Positions 9,467-18,662 of a stretch of DNA of 64,000 bases are shown here, piece after piece. The stretch covers positions 3,534,001 to 3,598,000 of the forward strand of contig NC_013131.1 in the NCBI RefSeq assembly GCF_000024025.1. The letters run 5' to 3'. Positions within the stretch are counted from its first letter, which is position 1. The number at the start of each line of letters is the position of its first letter. The position numbers and the translations under genes were made by a program. The notes under the pieces were generated by a model. It had not been told where the DNA came from. It saw nothing but the letters and a program-made list of their open reading frames with translations, and did not search any database. The DNA is from Catenulispora acidiphila DSM 44928 (GTDB taxonomy: Bacteria; Actinomycetota; Actinomycetes; Streptomycetales; Catenulisporaceae).

Positions 9467-10054
9467 ATGCCGCGCATAGCCGTCGACGAACGCCGGGGAC
9501 TGCTCGTCGAGGCGGCGATCCGCGTGATGGTGCGCGACGGCGTGGCCAAGGCCACGACCCGCTCGATCGTCGCCGAGGCCGGCATGGCGCTCGCGGCCTT
9601 CCACTACAGCTTCCGCTCCAAGCAGGAACTCCTGGAGCACGTCATCGAGACCATCACCGCCCACACCCTCGACCTCGCCGTCGAAGTCCTCGTCGGCGAC
9701 GGCAGCGCCGAGGACAAAGTCCGCTCCGCCCTGGACACCTACTGGCGCCACGTCATCACCAACCCCGGCGAACACCGCGTCACCTACGAACTGACGCAAT
9801 ACGCCCTACGCCACCCCGGCCTGGCGACAATAGCCAGGCGCCAGTACGAGGCATACATCGCCGCCGCGTCCAAACTCATCGAATCCCTGGACGTGTCCTG
9901 GAAGGCACCGACCCCGGTCATCGCCCGCTACCTGATCTCCGTCATGGACGGCATGACCCTCCTGTGGCTGAACGAAGGCGACGACGCCTCCTGCCGCGCC
10001 GCGCTGAACCTGGCCGGCGACCACCTGGTGAGTCTGATCGCATCCAGGGCTTGA
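9467..10054 (+). CDS. TetR family transcriptional regulator
   Basis: A 195-residue repressor-type protein. The N-terminal TetR DNA-binding domain runs LLVEAAIRVMVRDGVAKATTRSIVAEAGMALAAFHYSFRSKQELLEHV, with the helix-turn-helix at TTRSIVAEAG..FHYSF. The C-terminal helical ligand-binding part contains a Trp-Arg-His motif and a hydrophobic tail typical of the TetR_C subgroups. The ATG at 9467 begins the conserved region; upstream purines (GGGG) are ten bases away, so translation initiation may be weak. It is not divergent from any gene. The upstream acylase is separated from it by a terminator, so the target is unclear; autoregulation is likely. Confidence 0.85.
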   Translation: MPRIAVDERRGLLVEAAIRVMVRDGVAKATTRSIVAEAGMALAAFHYSFRSKQELLEHVIETITAHTLDLAVEVLVGDGSAEDKVRSALDTYWRHVITNPGEHRVTYELTQYALRHPGLATIARRQYEAYIAAASKLIESLDVSWKAPTPVIARYLISVMDGMTLLWLNEGDDASCRAALNLAGDHLVSLIASRA

Positions 10055-10143
10055 TATCGTCGCGCTGGATCGAAAGCGCGGTCGACACAGCTCGCGTTCG
10101 AGAGCTGATATACATCGATAGCGCCAGGCTGAGAACCCGCTAG

Positions 10144-10977
10144 TCAGACCGTCAGCGCCGCGCTCCAGGCAGCCTCGTCCGGGGCGAGGAACACCGTGCT
10201 GTATCCGCTGCCGGGGCGGGTTGCCGGGCCGGAGACCACGCGTGCGCCGGCGGTGGTTGAGGCCAGGGTCACGGCGTCGACGCCGGCCTCGGTGGGCGCT
10301 TGGAAGGTGAGGGCGTAGCCGCGGAAGCCGTGGCCCGCGGCGTCGACGCCGGCGTCGGTGGCGAGGGCGTCCCGGGTGTAGAGGGACAGGGTCGCGGCGC
10401 CGGGGGTGGGCTTGAATTTGGCGAACTTGCCGAAGGCCTTGTCGACTTCGTAGCCGAGGCCGGCGGTGTAGAAGTGCTTGGCGGCCTTCATGTCGGGCAC
10501 GGCGAGGGTGACGGCGACTTCCTGCGGCGCCAGCGCCGGTCCCGCTGCCGGAGCCGGGTGCGAGCGCTTGAACTTCGCCAGCAGCGGGCTGCCGCTGGTC
10601 ACGGCCTTCCAGGCGTGGCCGTCGGGGTCGGCGAAGTGCCCGGCGTAGCCCCATGCGGCGCCCTTGCCGGGCTTCACGAGCGTCCCGCCGGCGCGCACCG
10701 CGGCGTCCAGCAGGTTGTCGACGGCCTGGGCGGTCGGGAAGATCGCCGAGATCATGAACCCGCGGAACCCGTCGGTCTCGGGCGCCGACCCGACGACCCC
10801 CGCCAGATCGTCCCACGGCCGCAGCTCGAGCCGCGGCATCTCCGGACCGCCGAGCCGCACCACAGCCCCACCCTCGTCCCGGCGCTCCACCTGGCAACCC
10901 AGCCCCTCGCCATAGAACCGGACCGAACGGTCCAGGTCGTGCACAGCCAGGGTGATCACGTTGACAGCGGTGTACAT
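10144..10977 (-). CDS. VOC family protein with two glyoxalase-like domains
   Basis: A 277-residue protein of two vicinal-oxygen-chelate modules. Module 1 opens ITLAVHDLDRSVRFYGEGLG (residues ~7-26) and ends with FADPDGHAWKAV. Module 2 opens VAVTLAVPDMKAAKHFYTAGLGYEV and ends near AAWSAALTV. The second half of module 2 has lost the usual metal Glu/His pattern. The full protein may therefore be a binding protein or resistance-type thiol transferase rather than a glyoxalase. The ATG at 10977 has GGAGAG seven bases upstream; an upstream ATG at 11013 lacks a site. It is convergent with the TetR gene. The 90-bp gap contains only small hairpins, for example CGCGCT...AGCGCG near 10064. Confidence 0.8.
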   Translation of the reverse strand: MYTAVNVITLAVHDLDRSVRFYGEGLGCQVERRDEGGAVVRLGGPEMPRLELRPWDDLAGVVGSAPETDGFRGFMISAIFPTAQAVDNLLDAAVRAGGTLVKPGKGAAWGYAGHFADPDGHAWKAVTSGSPLLAKFKRSHPAPAAGPALAPQEVAVTLAVPDMKAAKHFYTAGLGYEVDKAFGKFAKFKPTPGAATLSLYTRDALATDAGVDAAGHGFRGYALTFQAPTEAGVDAVTLASTTAGARVVSGPATRPGSGYSTVFLAPDEAAWSAALTV

Positions 10978-11049
10978 CTTCACTCTCTCCAACCGGTCGA
11001 ATGATGTCCTCACCGCTATGACGGATGGAATTCCGAAGATGTGACCGAG

Positions 11050-11943
11050 TCAGGCAGCCTCGGCGCCGCGTCTCAACGAAGCAGCAACGACCCCGGCGAC
11101 GTCGGCAACCGCAGCGCGACTCTCCGCGGGCCACGCCAGCCATGTCGTCAGCGCCAAATCCGGCTCGGCCAATGGCAGCCACGGCCAGTCCGGCAGAAGC
11201 CGCCGCGCCGAATGCTCGATCAGCAGCACCGCCTCAGCCTTCGCCGCCTGCGCGCACACCAGCGCGTTCTCCGAGAACTGCGCGAAGTGCCAAAGCGGCA
11301 CCACCCCCGCATCGTGCGCGACGACCACCAACCGATCGTGCACGACCGGAACCTGCTGCCGCCCATGGGCGAGAATCCGCAGCCCGTCCCAATCGCTCAG
11401 CCGGCAGAACGCCTTCGCGGCGAGCGCGTGCCCGGGCCGCACCGCCAACCCCATCGGCACCTCGAAAAGTAGCGCCGCACGCAGCCCACCACTCGGCGGC
11501 TCCCGCACGATCCCCAGATCCAGATGCCCATCCCGAATCAGCTTCAACTGCTCGGCACTACTCGCCTCGGTAATGCTGATCGCGATGTGCGGCAGACGCT
11601 CCTCCACCTCCGCGAGGGCCCGCATCAGCTGCTGTGCCGGCACACCCTGCGGAATCCCCAAGCTCACGATGTCGCGGACCACAGAGTCGCCAGCCCGCAC
11701 CACATCGCGCGTCGCATCAGCCAGCCGGAGCAGCAGCAACGCGTGACGATGCAAAGCCGTCCCCGCCGCCGTCAACGACGTGCCACGCGAAGTGCGCTCG
11801 AACAACGACGTCCCGAGATCCCGCTCCAGCTGCCGAAGCTGCCGGCTCAAAGACGGTTGAGTGAGATGCAGCCGTTCCGCGGCCCGCGCCATAGCGCCCT
11901 CTTCCGCGACAGCGACGAAGTACCTGAGATGACGCAGTTCCAC
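11050..11943 (-). CDS. LysR family transcriptional regulator
   Basis: A 297-residue LTTR. The N-terminal winged helix reads MELRHLRYFVAVAEEGAMARAAERLHLTQPSLSRQLRQLERDLG, a textbook LysR domain (residues 1-60). The rest is a periplasmic-binding-like effector domain with the strand DLGIVREPP marking the sensor cleft. It is divergent from the FAD-dependent oxidoreductase gene, and a T-N11-A box lies between them (11966-11978). By the usual LTTR logic it would activate that gene and repress itself. The effector is not known. Confidence 0.9.
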   Translation of the reverse strand: MELRHLRYFVAVAEEGAMARAAERLHLTQPSLSRQLRQLERDLGTSLFERTSRGTSLTAAGTALHRHALLLLRLADATRDVVRAGDSVVRDIVSLGIPQGVPAQQLMRALAEVEERLPHIAISITEASSAEQLKLIRDGHLDLGIVREPPSGGLRAALLFEVPMGLAVRPGHALAAKAFCRLSDWDGLRILAHGRQQVPVVHDRLVVVAHDAGVVPLWHFAQFSENALVCAQAAKAEAVLLIEHSARRLLPDWPWLPLAEPDLALTTWLAWPAESRAAVADVAGVVAASLRRGAEAA

Positions 11944-11965
11944 GAGCCCTTATTCTCCGTCGCTC

Positions 11966-11978
11966 TGCCCGTCAGGCA
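11966..11978. promoter_or_regulatory. LysR-type T-N11-A box
   Basis: TGCC-N5-GGCA (tgcccgtcaggca) is a perfect dyad of the T-N11-A form bound by LysR regulators. It sits 23 bp upstream of the LysR start and 120 bp upstream of the oxidoreductase start, in the shared divergent promoter region. Confidence 0.55.
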
Positions 11979-12097
11979 TAGCCCCGCAGACAAGCGGGCA
12001 TTGGACGCGCCCTGTCAACCCCGATCTACTCGGTGAGTCAATTCACGCACACACCCCAATCGGCGGTCCGCGAAGCGCCCCCGGAAGGGAATCACCG

Positions 12098-13342
12098 TTG
12101 AACAGTCACTACGACGTCATCGTCGCCGGAGGCGGCTCCGCCGGCATCGCGGCCGCCATCGGCGCGCGCCGGACCGGAGCCCGCACCCTACTGATCGAGC
12201 GCGGCCCTTGCTTAGGCGGCGCCGCCACACTGCGCAACGTCGTGACCTACTGCGGCCTGCACACCCAGCAACGCCGCCAGGTCGTCTTCGGCGTCGCCGA
12301 GGAGATGCTGGCAGGTCTGCGCGCCCTGAACGCCGTGAGCGACCCGACCTCCTTCAAGGCCGTCGCAGTGGTCTTCGATCCCGAAGCCGTCAAGCGCGTC
12401 GCCGACGAACTGTGCGAGCAGGCCGGCGTCGAGGTGCTTCTCCACTCCCACATCTGCGCCGCCACGCGCGACGACGACCGCATCACGACCGTGCAGGTAG
12501 CCAATCACTCCGGCTTCCAGGAGTACACGGCCGAGGCCTTCGTCGACGCCAGCGGCGAAGCAGACCTCGGCCACCTCGCAGGAGCCGAGGTCCGCTACGG
12601 CAACGACGGCTGGGTCCTCAACGGCACTCTCGGCGTCCGCTTCGGAGGCATACCGTCGGACGCAGCCATGACGCGCGAGGCACTGTCCGACGCAGTCCGC
12701 GCGGCCAAGGCATCAGGCGCCTCCGAGGAACTCACCAGCCATACCGGACTGATCGCTCGCATGCCAGTGTCGAACGACGTCATCACCTACCTCGCCGACG
12801 AGAGCTACGACGCGCGCAGCGCAGTCGACACCAGCCGCGCCGAACGCAGCGCCCGACGCCAGGCGCAGGCTTATCTCCGCGTCCTGAAGTCCTTGCCCGG
12901 CTGCGAAAACGCCTACATCGTGAGCACGGGCCCTGAAATGGGTACGCGCGAGTCCCGCCACCTTACCGGACGAATGCAGCTCACTGAGAAAGACGTGCTT
13001 CAGCCCGCTCCCACAGCCGGCTGCGCCGCCGTCGGAGCCTGGCCGATCGAGTCCCACCCCGGACCGGGACTGCCTGTCGAATGGCAGTACATTGATGATC
13101 CCGGCTACTACGGGATACCCCTGGACGTCCTGTGGAGCAGGAACACTTCCAACCTTTTCGCCGCCGGCCGCACCGTAGACGGAGACCGCGGTGCCGGCGC
13201 CTCGCTCCGCGTGATGGGCACCGCCTTCGCCACCGGTCAGGCAGCCGGCGTAGCCGCCGCCTTCACCGCCGCCAAGAGCGACGTCACACCGGACGCCGTA
13301 CGCCGCGAACTCGACCGCCAGGGAGCTCACCTTCCGGACTGA
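12098..13342 (+). CDS. FAD-dependent oxidoreductase (FAD_oxidored/PF12831-like)
   Basis: A 414-residue flavoprotein. The dinucleotide fold is at the N-terminus: DVIVAGGGSAGIAAAIGARR, with GxGxxG at 11-16, and an acidic residue ends the second strand (LLIERG). The segment GGAATLRNVVTYCGLH is characteristic of the PF12831 group. The C-terminal FAD-contact motif is GASLRVMGTAFATGQAAGVAA. Members oxidise or reduce small organic acids and secondary-metabolite intermediates; the substrate here is unknown. The start is TTG at 12098, supported by GGAAGGG eight bases upstream. The gene is divergent from a LysR regulator, which probably controls it in response to a metabolite. Confidence 0.8.
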   Translation: MNSHYDVIVAGGGSAGIAAAIGARRTGARTLLIERGPCLGGAATLRNVVTYCGLHTQQRRQVVFGVAEEMLAGLRALNAVSDPTSFKAVAVVFDPEAVKRVADELCEQAGVEVLLHSHICAATRDDDRITTVQVANHSGFQEYTAEAFVDASGEADLGHLAGAEVRYGNDGWVLNGTLGVRFGGIPSDAAMTREALSDAVRAAKASGASEELTSHTGLIARMPVSNDVITYLADESYDARSAVDTSRAERSARRQAQAYLRVLKSLPGCENAYIVSTGPEMGTRESRHLTGRMQLTEKDVLQPAPTAGCAAVGAWPIESHPGPGLPVEWQYIDDPGYYGIPLDVLWSRNTSNLFAAGRTVDGDRGAGASLRVMGTAFATGQAAGVAAAFTAAKSDVTPDAVRRELDRQGAHLPD

Positions 13343-13376
13343 GCATCGCAGGGCGCTACACGGCGTCCCGCGCGGG

Positions 13377-14672
13377 CTACGAACGCTCACCCAACGCCTG
13401 ACGCGCGACCAACGAAGCATGCAGCTCGCCCACATCCTCGGTCCGATGCGCCGACAAGCCTGTCAGCTCACTGATGCGCCGCAGCCGGTAGTCGACCGTG
13501 TTGGGATGGACGTGCAGCGCATTCGCCGTCGCGCGCCGATCGCGATCCACCCCGAGGTACGTCTGCAACGTGGTCAGCAACTCAGGCTTCTGAGCCACCG
13601 GCTCCAGCCGCGCCGCGAGCGCCGGCAACGCCGCCGAGGGACGGCTGAGCTGGTAGTCGAGCAGCACGTCCGCCAACCGATACAGCCCCGGCTGCCGTCC
13701 CGTCGCCCGCACCAGATCGACGATCTCAGCCGTGCGCGCGACCGCCGTCGGCACCTCGGCGACATCGGCGACGGCGACCGCCGCGGTCAGCGGAGCCCCG
13801 GCCGCTCCAGCCGCGTCGACAATCAGAGCCCGTAGTCCCTCGTGATCGAGAACCGCAGCATCGTCGTCCAAAGGCATCAGAACCGTGCCACGGTCCGACC
13901 GGAACGCCGTCAGACACGGCTGATCCCAGAAGGCGTCCAACGCCTCCCGGACCCGCCGGATCTTCCGCCGCGCCGCGACCCCCGGGGCGGCGGCGTCCTC
14001 GTCGGGATGCCGTTCCAGACGCAGTGTCAGCACGGCGTAGCGAGGCGCCGCGCGCACCGTCCCGTCCGGCTCCGCCCCGGACAGCAGCGCCGCCATCAAA
14101 GCGTGCCGCCCGCTGTGCTCCTCGCTGTCGATCGTGCGCCGCGCGGCCAGATAGCTTTCCGTGACCGAGCACAGGATCCGGCGCTGGATCTCCAGCAGGA
14201 TCTCGAGGACCTCGCGCAGATCAGCGTGATCGCCCGGTGTGGCTCCCGCAGACACCTGAGACCACACCATCGCGATGCCGAGCTGATACGCGGCCAGGAT
14301 CGCGTCCAGCGGCACGCCTTCCTCCGCCCGGCGCTGTGCGGACCGCCGCTGGGCAGCCAACTCCGTCTCGTCCGGGACCCGGCGCGCCTCGATCGCGTCG
14401 GCGAACATCCGTACCGAATGCTGCACGATCTCGGCGATGTCGCCGGCGACCTCCTCGCCGGGCAGGTTCGCGTAGACCGGCAACTCCTCGAGCAGCCGTG
14501 CCAGCACGCGCCGCGACAGATCCGGCGCCAGCGCCCGCAGATCCGCGGCGACCGGACGTCCGGCGATCCTCAGCGGTCCGGCCGAATCCCCGGTGGTCTT
14601 GTGATCCGTCACAGAATCCACCGCCGAAGTCTGGGTTACCGTCCAGTTAATCAGTGCCCGAAGAGTCTGCAT
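13377..14672 (-). CDS. PucR/CdaR family transcriptional regulator
   Basis: About 431 residues. The C-terminal ~60 residues form the PucR-type helix-turn-helix: LLTTLQTYLGVDRDRRATANALHVHPNTVDYRLRRI. The N-terminal half is helical (RVLARLLEELPVYANLPGEEV..., AAQRRSAQRRAEEGVPLDAILAAYQLG), as in RsbRD-N-like sensor parts. A GGDEF-like central domain follows, as in CdaR. The start is uncertain. An in-frame ATG at 14744 would overlap the divergent hydrolase start, so the internal ATG at 14672 is preferred. It may regulate the divergent SGNH hydrolase and the secreted genes behind it, by position only. Confidence 0.8.
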   Translation of the reverse strand: MQTLRALINWTVTQTSAVDSVTDHKTTGDSAGPLRIAGRPVAADLRALAPDLSRRVLARLLEELPVYANLPGEEVAGDIAEIVQHSVRMFADAIEARRVPDETELAAQRRSAQRRAEEGVPLDAILAAYQLGIAMVWSQVSAGATPGDHADLREVLEILLEIQRRILCSVTESYLAARRTIDSEEHSGRHALMAALLSGAEPDGTVRAAPRYAVLTLRLERHPDEDAAAPGVAARRKIRRVREALDAFWDQPCLTAFRSDRGTVLMPLDDDAAVLDHEGLRALIVDAAGAAGAPLTAAVAVADVAEVPTAVARTAEIVDLVRATGRQPGLYRLADVLLDYQLSRPSAALPALAARLEPVAQKPELLTTLQTYLGVDRDRRATANALHVHPNTVDYRLRRISELTGLSAHRTEDVGELHASLVARQALGERS

Positions 14673-14731
14673 GATGACAGGCGACAGCGTCCATCGGTCG
14701 AGCCTGTACAGAGCCCGGAGGAGCACCCATC

Positions 14732-15619
14732 GTGAGAAGTTCACGTACTGTCAAAGCCGCCGTGGGGCTCTGTGCCCTGCTGGGCGCCGTGTCCGTCGCC
14801 ACCGCGACGTCGGCGGCCGCGCAGGCCGCCGCGACTCCGCAGGTCTACGTCGCGCTCGGCGACTCCATGGCCTCCGGGCCGCTGATCCCGGACCCGACCG
14901 GGCAGCTGGCGTGCGCGCGCTCGACCCACAACTACGCGCACGACATGGCCGCCTCGCTCGGCATCCCGGTCCTGCGCGACGTCACTTGCAGCGGTGCCAG
15001 CACCTTCCACATGACCAACCCGCAGCCGCTGTCGATCGCCGGGGTCTCCGCCGGCACCGCGCCGCCGCAGTTCGACGCGCTCACCCCCGACACCACGCTG
15101 GTCACGCTCACCATCGGCGGCAACGACGTCGGGCTGGTCGGCGTCGCGCAAGCCTGCGAGCAGCTGAACCCCTTCGCAGCACCCTGTGAAGGCAAGTACG
15201 TGGTCAACGGGGTCGACTCGGTCGCCGCCCGCAGCGACGCCTTCGCGCCGAAGCTGGCCGCGGTCCTGGCCGGAATCCACCAGCGCTCCCCGCAAGCCCG
15301 CGTCCTGGTGACCGGATACGGGCTCTACATCAAGGCCGGCGGCTGCTGGCCGACCCAGCCGCTGCTGGGCTCGGACGCCACCTGGCTGCAGAGCGAGGTC
15401 GACTACCTCAACGGCGTCATCGCCACCACCGCGGCCGCCAACGGCGCGACCTACGTCGACGTGCGCACCCCCAGCGCCGGTCACGACTCCTGCCAGAGCG
15501 AGAGTGCACGCTGGGTCGAGGGCTTCGTGCCGCTATCGCTGGCCGCCCCGCTGCACCCGAACCAAGCCGGGGAAGCAGCGTACGCGCGCATCGTCGGCGC
15601 CGTGGTCGCCAACGGCTGA
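14732..15619 (+). CDS. Secreted SGNH/GDSL hydrolase (lipase/esterase)
   Basis: A 295-residue exported esterase. A signal peptide (RTVKAAVGLCALLGAVSVATATSAAA) ends near residue 32. Block I is VALGDSMASG with nucleophile Ser45; block III is TIGGNDVG with Asn131; block V is APLHPNQAG with His275. This set matches the actinobacterial secreted lipase family. At least four cysteines in the mature part suggest disulfides. The start is GTG at 14732 behind GGAGGAG. The next gene begins 11 bp after the stop, so the two are co-transcribed. Likely substrates are short acyl esters; phospholipids are also possible. Confidence 0.9.
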   Translation: MRSSRTVKAAVGLCALLGAVSVATATSAAAQAAATPQVYVALGDSMASGPLIPDPTGQLACARSTHNYAHDMAASLGIPVLRDVTCSGASTFHMTNPQPLSIAGVSAGTAPPQFDALTPDTTLVTLTIGGNDVGLVGVAQACEQLNPFAAPCEGKYVVNGVDSVAARSDAFAPKLAAVLAGIHQRSPQARVLVTGYGLYIKAGGCWPTQPLLGSDATWLQSEVDYLNGVIATTAAANGATYVDVRTPSAGHDSCQSESARWVEGFVPLSLAAPLHPNQAGEAAYARIVGAVVANG

Positions 15620-15630
15620 GCCCGCCGACC

Positions 15631-17682
15631 ATGCGTATGCGTTCCCTGACCAGATCGGCGGCGGGCACGACGCTCGCCGCCGCTCTCGCGGTCGGACTTG
15701 CCGCAGGCTTCACCTCACCGGCTGATGCGCAAGATGCCGCCGCCTCGCTCGCCTCCTTGCCCGCCTCCTCGGCCACGCCCTCGTCGGCTCCGTCGCCCGC
15801 ACACACCGGCTGCGACCCGATCGCCGGCACCGCGTGCCTGCTGCCGTTCCCCGACGACTGGTACACACGTCCGGACCACTCCATCCCGACCGGCCGCCGC
15901 ATCGACTTCACCGCCTCGGATCTGCCGGTCAGTGCCCTGGCCGGACCCGCCGATCCCACCGCCTGGAACCGCCTCGATGGCTTCTCTCCGGGCTCGGCGC
16001 TGGTCCTGACCGTCCCCGGTCTCGATCTCGCAGCCAGCGGTCTGGCGCCGGTCACCGACATCGGCCGCTCGCTCGTCGCCGACGCGCCGATCGTCATCAT
16101 CGACGAGACCACCGGCGCGCGCTGGCCCTACTGGGCCGAAATCGACGCCAACGACCCGCAGCACCGCGCGCTGCTCGTGCATCCCGCCCGCGACTTCCTC
16201 GACGGCCACCACTACGCCGTCGGCATCAGGAATCTGCGATCCGCGACCGGCGCGAAGATCCCAGCACCGGCACCGTTCGCCCGAATCCTCAGCCACCAGC
16301 TGCCCAAACAAGATCCGCTGTCGGAGCGACAGCGTGAACTCAAGCCGGTGCTCACCACACTGCGCCGCAACGGCGTGCGTACCTCAGACCTCTACCTTGC
16401 CTGGGACTTCACCGTCGCCAGCACCGCGAGCCTGACCGGCGACCTCACCTCGATCCGCGACAACGCCTTTGCCCGCCTCGGATCCGCCGCGCCGACGTAC
16501 ACCGTCACCTCCGTGACCGACCTGACCGCGACTCAGGACCCGAATATTGCCCGCGTCGTCGAGGGCACGATCCAACTCCCCAGCTACTTGTCCCAACCCG
16601 GCGGACCCACCGGCTCGGTGTTCAACCGGGGACCCAACGGCCGTCCCGCGCAGCTCCCCGGCAACATCCAGACCGCCGACTTCCGTTGCGAGATCCCGCG
16701 CGCGGCGTGGACGAAGCCCTCGCAAGCCGCGCTCTACGGTCATGGTCTGCTCGGCAGCCGCAACGAGGTCGGGTCGGGCAATGTGAAGGCCATGGCCGGC
16801 GAGCACGACTTCACCTTCTGCGCGACCGACTGGATCGGGATGGCTGCGGACGATCCGAACACTGTCATAGCGGCGCTGGCGAACCTCAGCGCGTTCCCGG
16901 AAGTCACCGAGCGCACGCAGCAAGGCGTCCTGAACGCCTTGTTCCTCGGCCGCGATCTGGTCAACCCGGCTGGCTTCGCCGCTTCCCCGGCGTTCCGGAC
17001 TGCCGACGGCCGCTCCCTGCTCGACAGCCGCGCCGGCGTGGTCTACGACGGCAACAGCCAGGGCGGCATCCTCGGCGGCGTGCTGGTCGCGGTCTCCCCG
17101 GACGTGAAGCGCGCCGTCCTGGGCGTCACCGCGATGAACTACAGCATCCTGCTGAACCGGTCTGTCGACTTCACCGAGCTGCAACCGGCGCTGGACGCCG
17201 GATACCCCGACAAGCTCCAACAGCAGATCGTGTTCCAGCTCATGCAGATGCTCTGGGACCACGCCGAGACCGACGGCTACGCCCAACACCTCACCGACGG
17301 CCACGAAGTCCTGATGGACGTCGCGTTCGGCGACCACCAGGTGGCGAACGTGGCGGCGGACGTCGAGGCGCGGACCATCGGCGCACGGCTGCACGTGCCC
17401 GCGCTCGCCTCCGGCCGCTCGCCGGACACCGCTCCGTACTGGGGCATCGCGCCGATGATCGGCCCGGCATATAAGGGTTCGGCGATGGTGGTCTGGGACA
17501 GCGGCACGCCCCCGGCGCCCCTGACGAACACCGCCCCGACCGGACCGCAGTACGGCCACGACCCGCACGAGGATCCCCGCAACTCGCCGGCGGTGCGGCT
17601 GCAGAAGGCCGTGTTCCTCACCACCGGTGTGGTCATCGACGTCTGCGGCAGTGCGCCATGCGCCGAGCCGCCGGTGTCGTGA
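15631..17682 (+). CDS. Large secreted alpha/beta-hydrolase-like protein of unknown function
   Basis: A 683-residue exported protein with a signal peptide (residues 1-33) and a Pro/Ser-rich spacer to ~58. A Cys-containing start of the mature fold, GCDPIAGTACLLPFPDDWY, is conserved in a widespread uncharacterised bacterial family. The nucleophile elbow is at YDGNSQGGILGG (GNSQG, Ser476). Downstream, DGHEVLMDVAFGDHQV supplies a plausible Asp/His. This suggests an esterase- or peptidase-like alpha/beta hydrolase. It starts 11 bp after the SGNH hydrolase and is followed 46 bp later by another secreted protein gene. No substrate is known; the fold assignment is inference from the elbow. Confidence 0.6.
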   Translation: MRMRSLTRSAAGTTLAAALAVGLAAGFTSPADAQDAAASLASLPASSATPSSAPSPAHTGCDPIAGTACLLPFPDDWYTRPDHSIPTGRRIDFTASDLPVSALAGPADPTAWNRLDGFSPGSALVLTVPGLDLAASGLAPVTDIGRSLVADAPIVIIDETTGARWPYWAEIDANDPQHRALLVHPARDFLDGHHYAVGIRNLRSATGAKIPAPAPFARILSHQLPKQDPLSERQRELKPVLTTLRRNGVRTSDLYLAWDFTVASTASLTGDLTSIRDNAFARLGSAAPTYTVTSVTDLTATQDPNIARVVEGTIQLPSYLSQPGGPTGSVFNRGPNGRPAQLPGNIQTADFRCEIPRAAWTKPSQAALYGHGLLGSRNEVGSGNVKAMAGEHDFTFCATDWIGMAADDPNTVIAALANLSAFPEVTERTQQGVLNALFLGRDLVNPAGFAASPAFRTADGRSLLDSRAGVVYDGNSQGGILGGVLVAVSPDVKRAVLGVTAMNYSILLNRSVDFTELQPALDAGYPDKLQQQIVFQLMQMLWDHAETDGYAQHLTDGHEVLMDVAFGDHQVANVAADVEARTIGARLHVPALASGRSPDTAPYWGIAPMIGPAYKGSAMVVWDSGTPPAPLTNTAPTGPQYGHDPHEDPRNSPAVRLQKAVFLTTGVVIDVCGSAPCAEPPVS

Positions 17683-17728
17683 CAGTGGCGCAGCAGTTTC
17701 CTCGTCCCCTGAGAAAGGACATCCCGAC

Positions 17729-18604
17729 ATGAGGCATCGTCTGTGGTCGTGGCGCATCGCCGTGACCGCCGCGCTGCTCGCCCTGCTTCCCTTGGCTTCC
17801 GCGTCGGCGGCGAGCTGGACGCGGCTGCCCGCGTACCAGACATGGACGCTGGTCACCGCACTCGAGCGCGGCCAAGGTGTCTCGACCGACGGTACCTACT
17901 ACTACTTCTCCGGCACGTACTCCCTGGACAAGGCCACGGTCAACGGGATCAACGACGTCGCCACCAACGCGGCGGCCATTCCCTCCCAGCTCTCCTCGCA
18001 GTACGGCTCGAACCACATCGGCGACACCGACTATTACGGCGGCTACGTCGTCGCCCCGATCGAGGACGGCAGCGCCTACCAGCATCCGCTGCTGGCGCTG
18101 TTCAACGCCTCGGACCTGAGCTACACCGGCCGCTATGTGCAGCTGCCGCTGAACCTCATGCCCGGCGGAGTGCCGTGGGTCGCTATCGACGCCGCGGCAG
18201 GCTTGGTCTACACCGCGCCGTGGAATCAGAGCACTGCCGACGGTAGCGACCATCTGGTCGTCTACAGCCTGAATGCTCTGTTGACCCTGCCGACCGGAGC
18301 GGCGCTTCCCGTGCTGCGCACCGTGCAGCTCTCGCCGCCGCTGAGCCGGATCCAGGGCGCGAAGATGTGGCACGGCCGGCTGTGGGCCTCAGCCGACATC
18401 GACGGCGACAAGTCGGTCTGGACGATCGATCCGACCACCGGCGCCACCGCGTGGCAGTTCGCGCAGGACGTGCAGCCCAACGATGAGGTCGAAGGTCTGG
18501 TCGCCCTCGACATCGGACCCTCCGGCGGACAGCTGCACATCCTGAACGTCGGGTCCGGATGGAAGTCGATCTTCTTGTACTTCCAGCACTACGCGCTCAA
18601 CTGA
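17729..18604 (+). CDS. Secreted protein of unknown function, possibly beta-propeller-like
   Basis: A 291-residue exported protein with a clean signal peptide (RIAVTAALLALLPLASASAAS, cleaved near residue 29). I do not recognise a family. The mature part repeats short blocks with paired aromatic and small residues (GTYYYFSGTYSLD, GDTDYYGGYVVAPI, WVAIDAAAGLVYTAP, LWASADIDGDKSVWTID) and ends LHILNVGSGWKSIFLYF, which suggests a beta-propeller. No catalytic residues can be assigned. The ATG at 17729 has AAAGGA nine bases upstream; longer in-frame starts lack a site. It follows the large alpha/beta-hydrolase-like gene by 46 bp and is probably in its operon. Confidence 0.6.
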   Translation: MRHRLWSWRIAVTAALLALLPLASASAASWTRLPAYQTWTLVTALERGQGVSTDGTYYYFSGTYSLDKATVNGINDVATNAAAIPSQLSSQYGSNHIGDTDYYGGYVVAPIEDGSAYQHPLLALFNASDLSYTGRYVQLPLNLMPGGVPWVAIDAAAGLVYTAPWNQSTADGSDHLVVYSLNALLTLPTGAALPVLRTVQLSPPLSRIQGAKMWHGRLWASADIDGDKSVWTIDPTTGATAWQFAQDVQPNDEVEGLVALDIGPSGGQLHILNVGSGWKSIFLYFQHYALN

Positions 18605-18662
18605 GCGCCGTGCCAGGATTCCTGAGCAGGGAACGGGATCCGGGCTTGGAGGGGGAAAGAAG

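Noticed and set aside
7133-9799. 888-codon minus-strand frame opposite the acylase
   Set aside because: It is an antisense frame typical of high-GC DNA. Its product is Arg/Val/Gly-rich without domains, while the plus strand encodes a full acylase.
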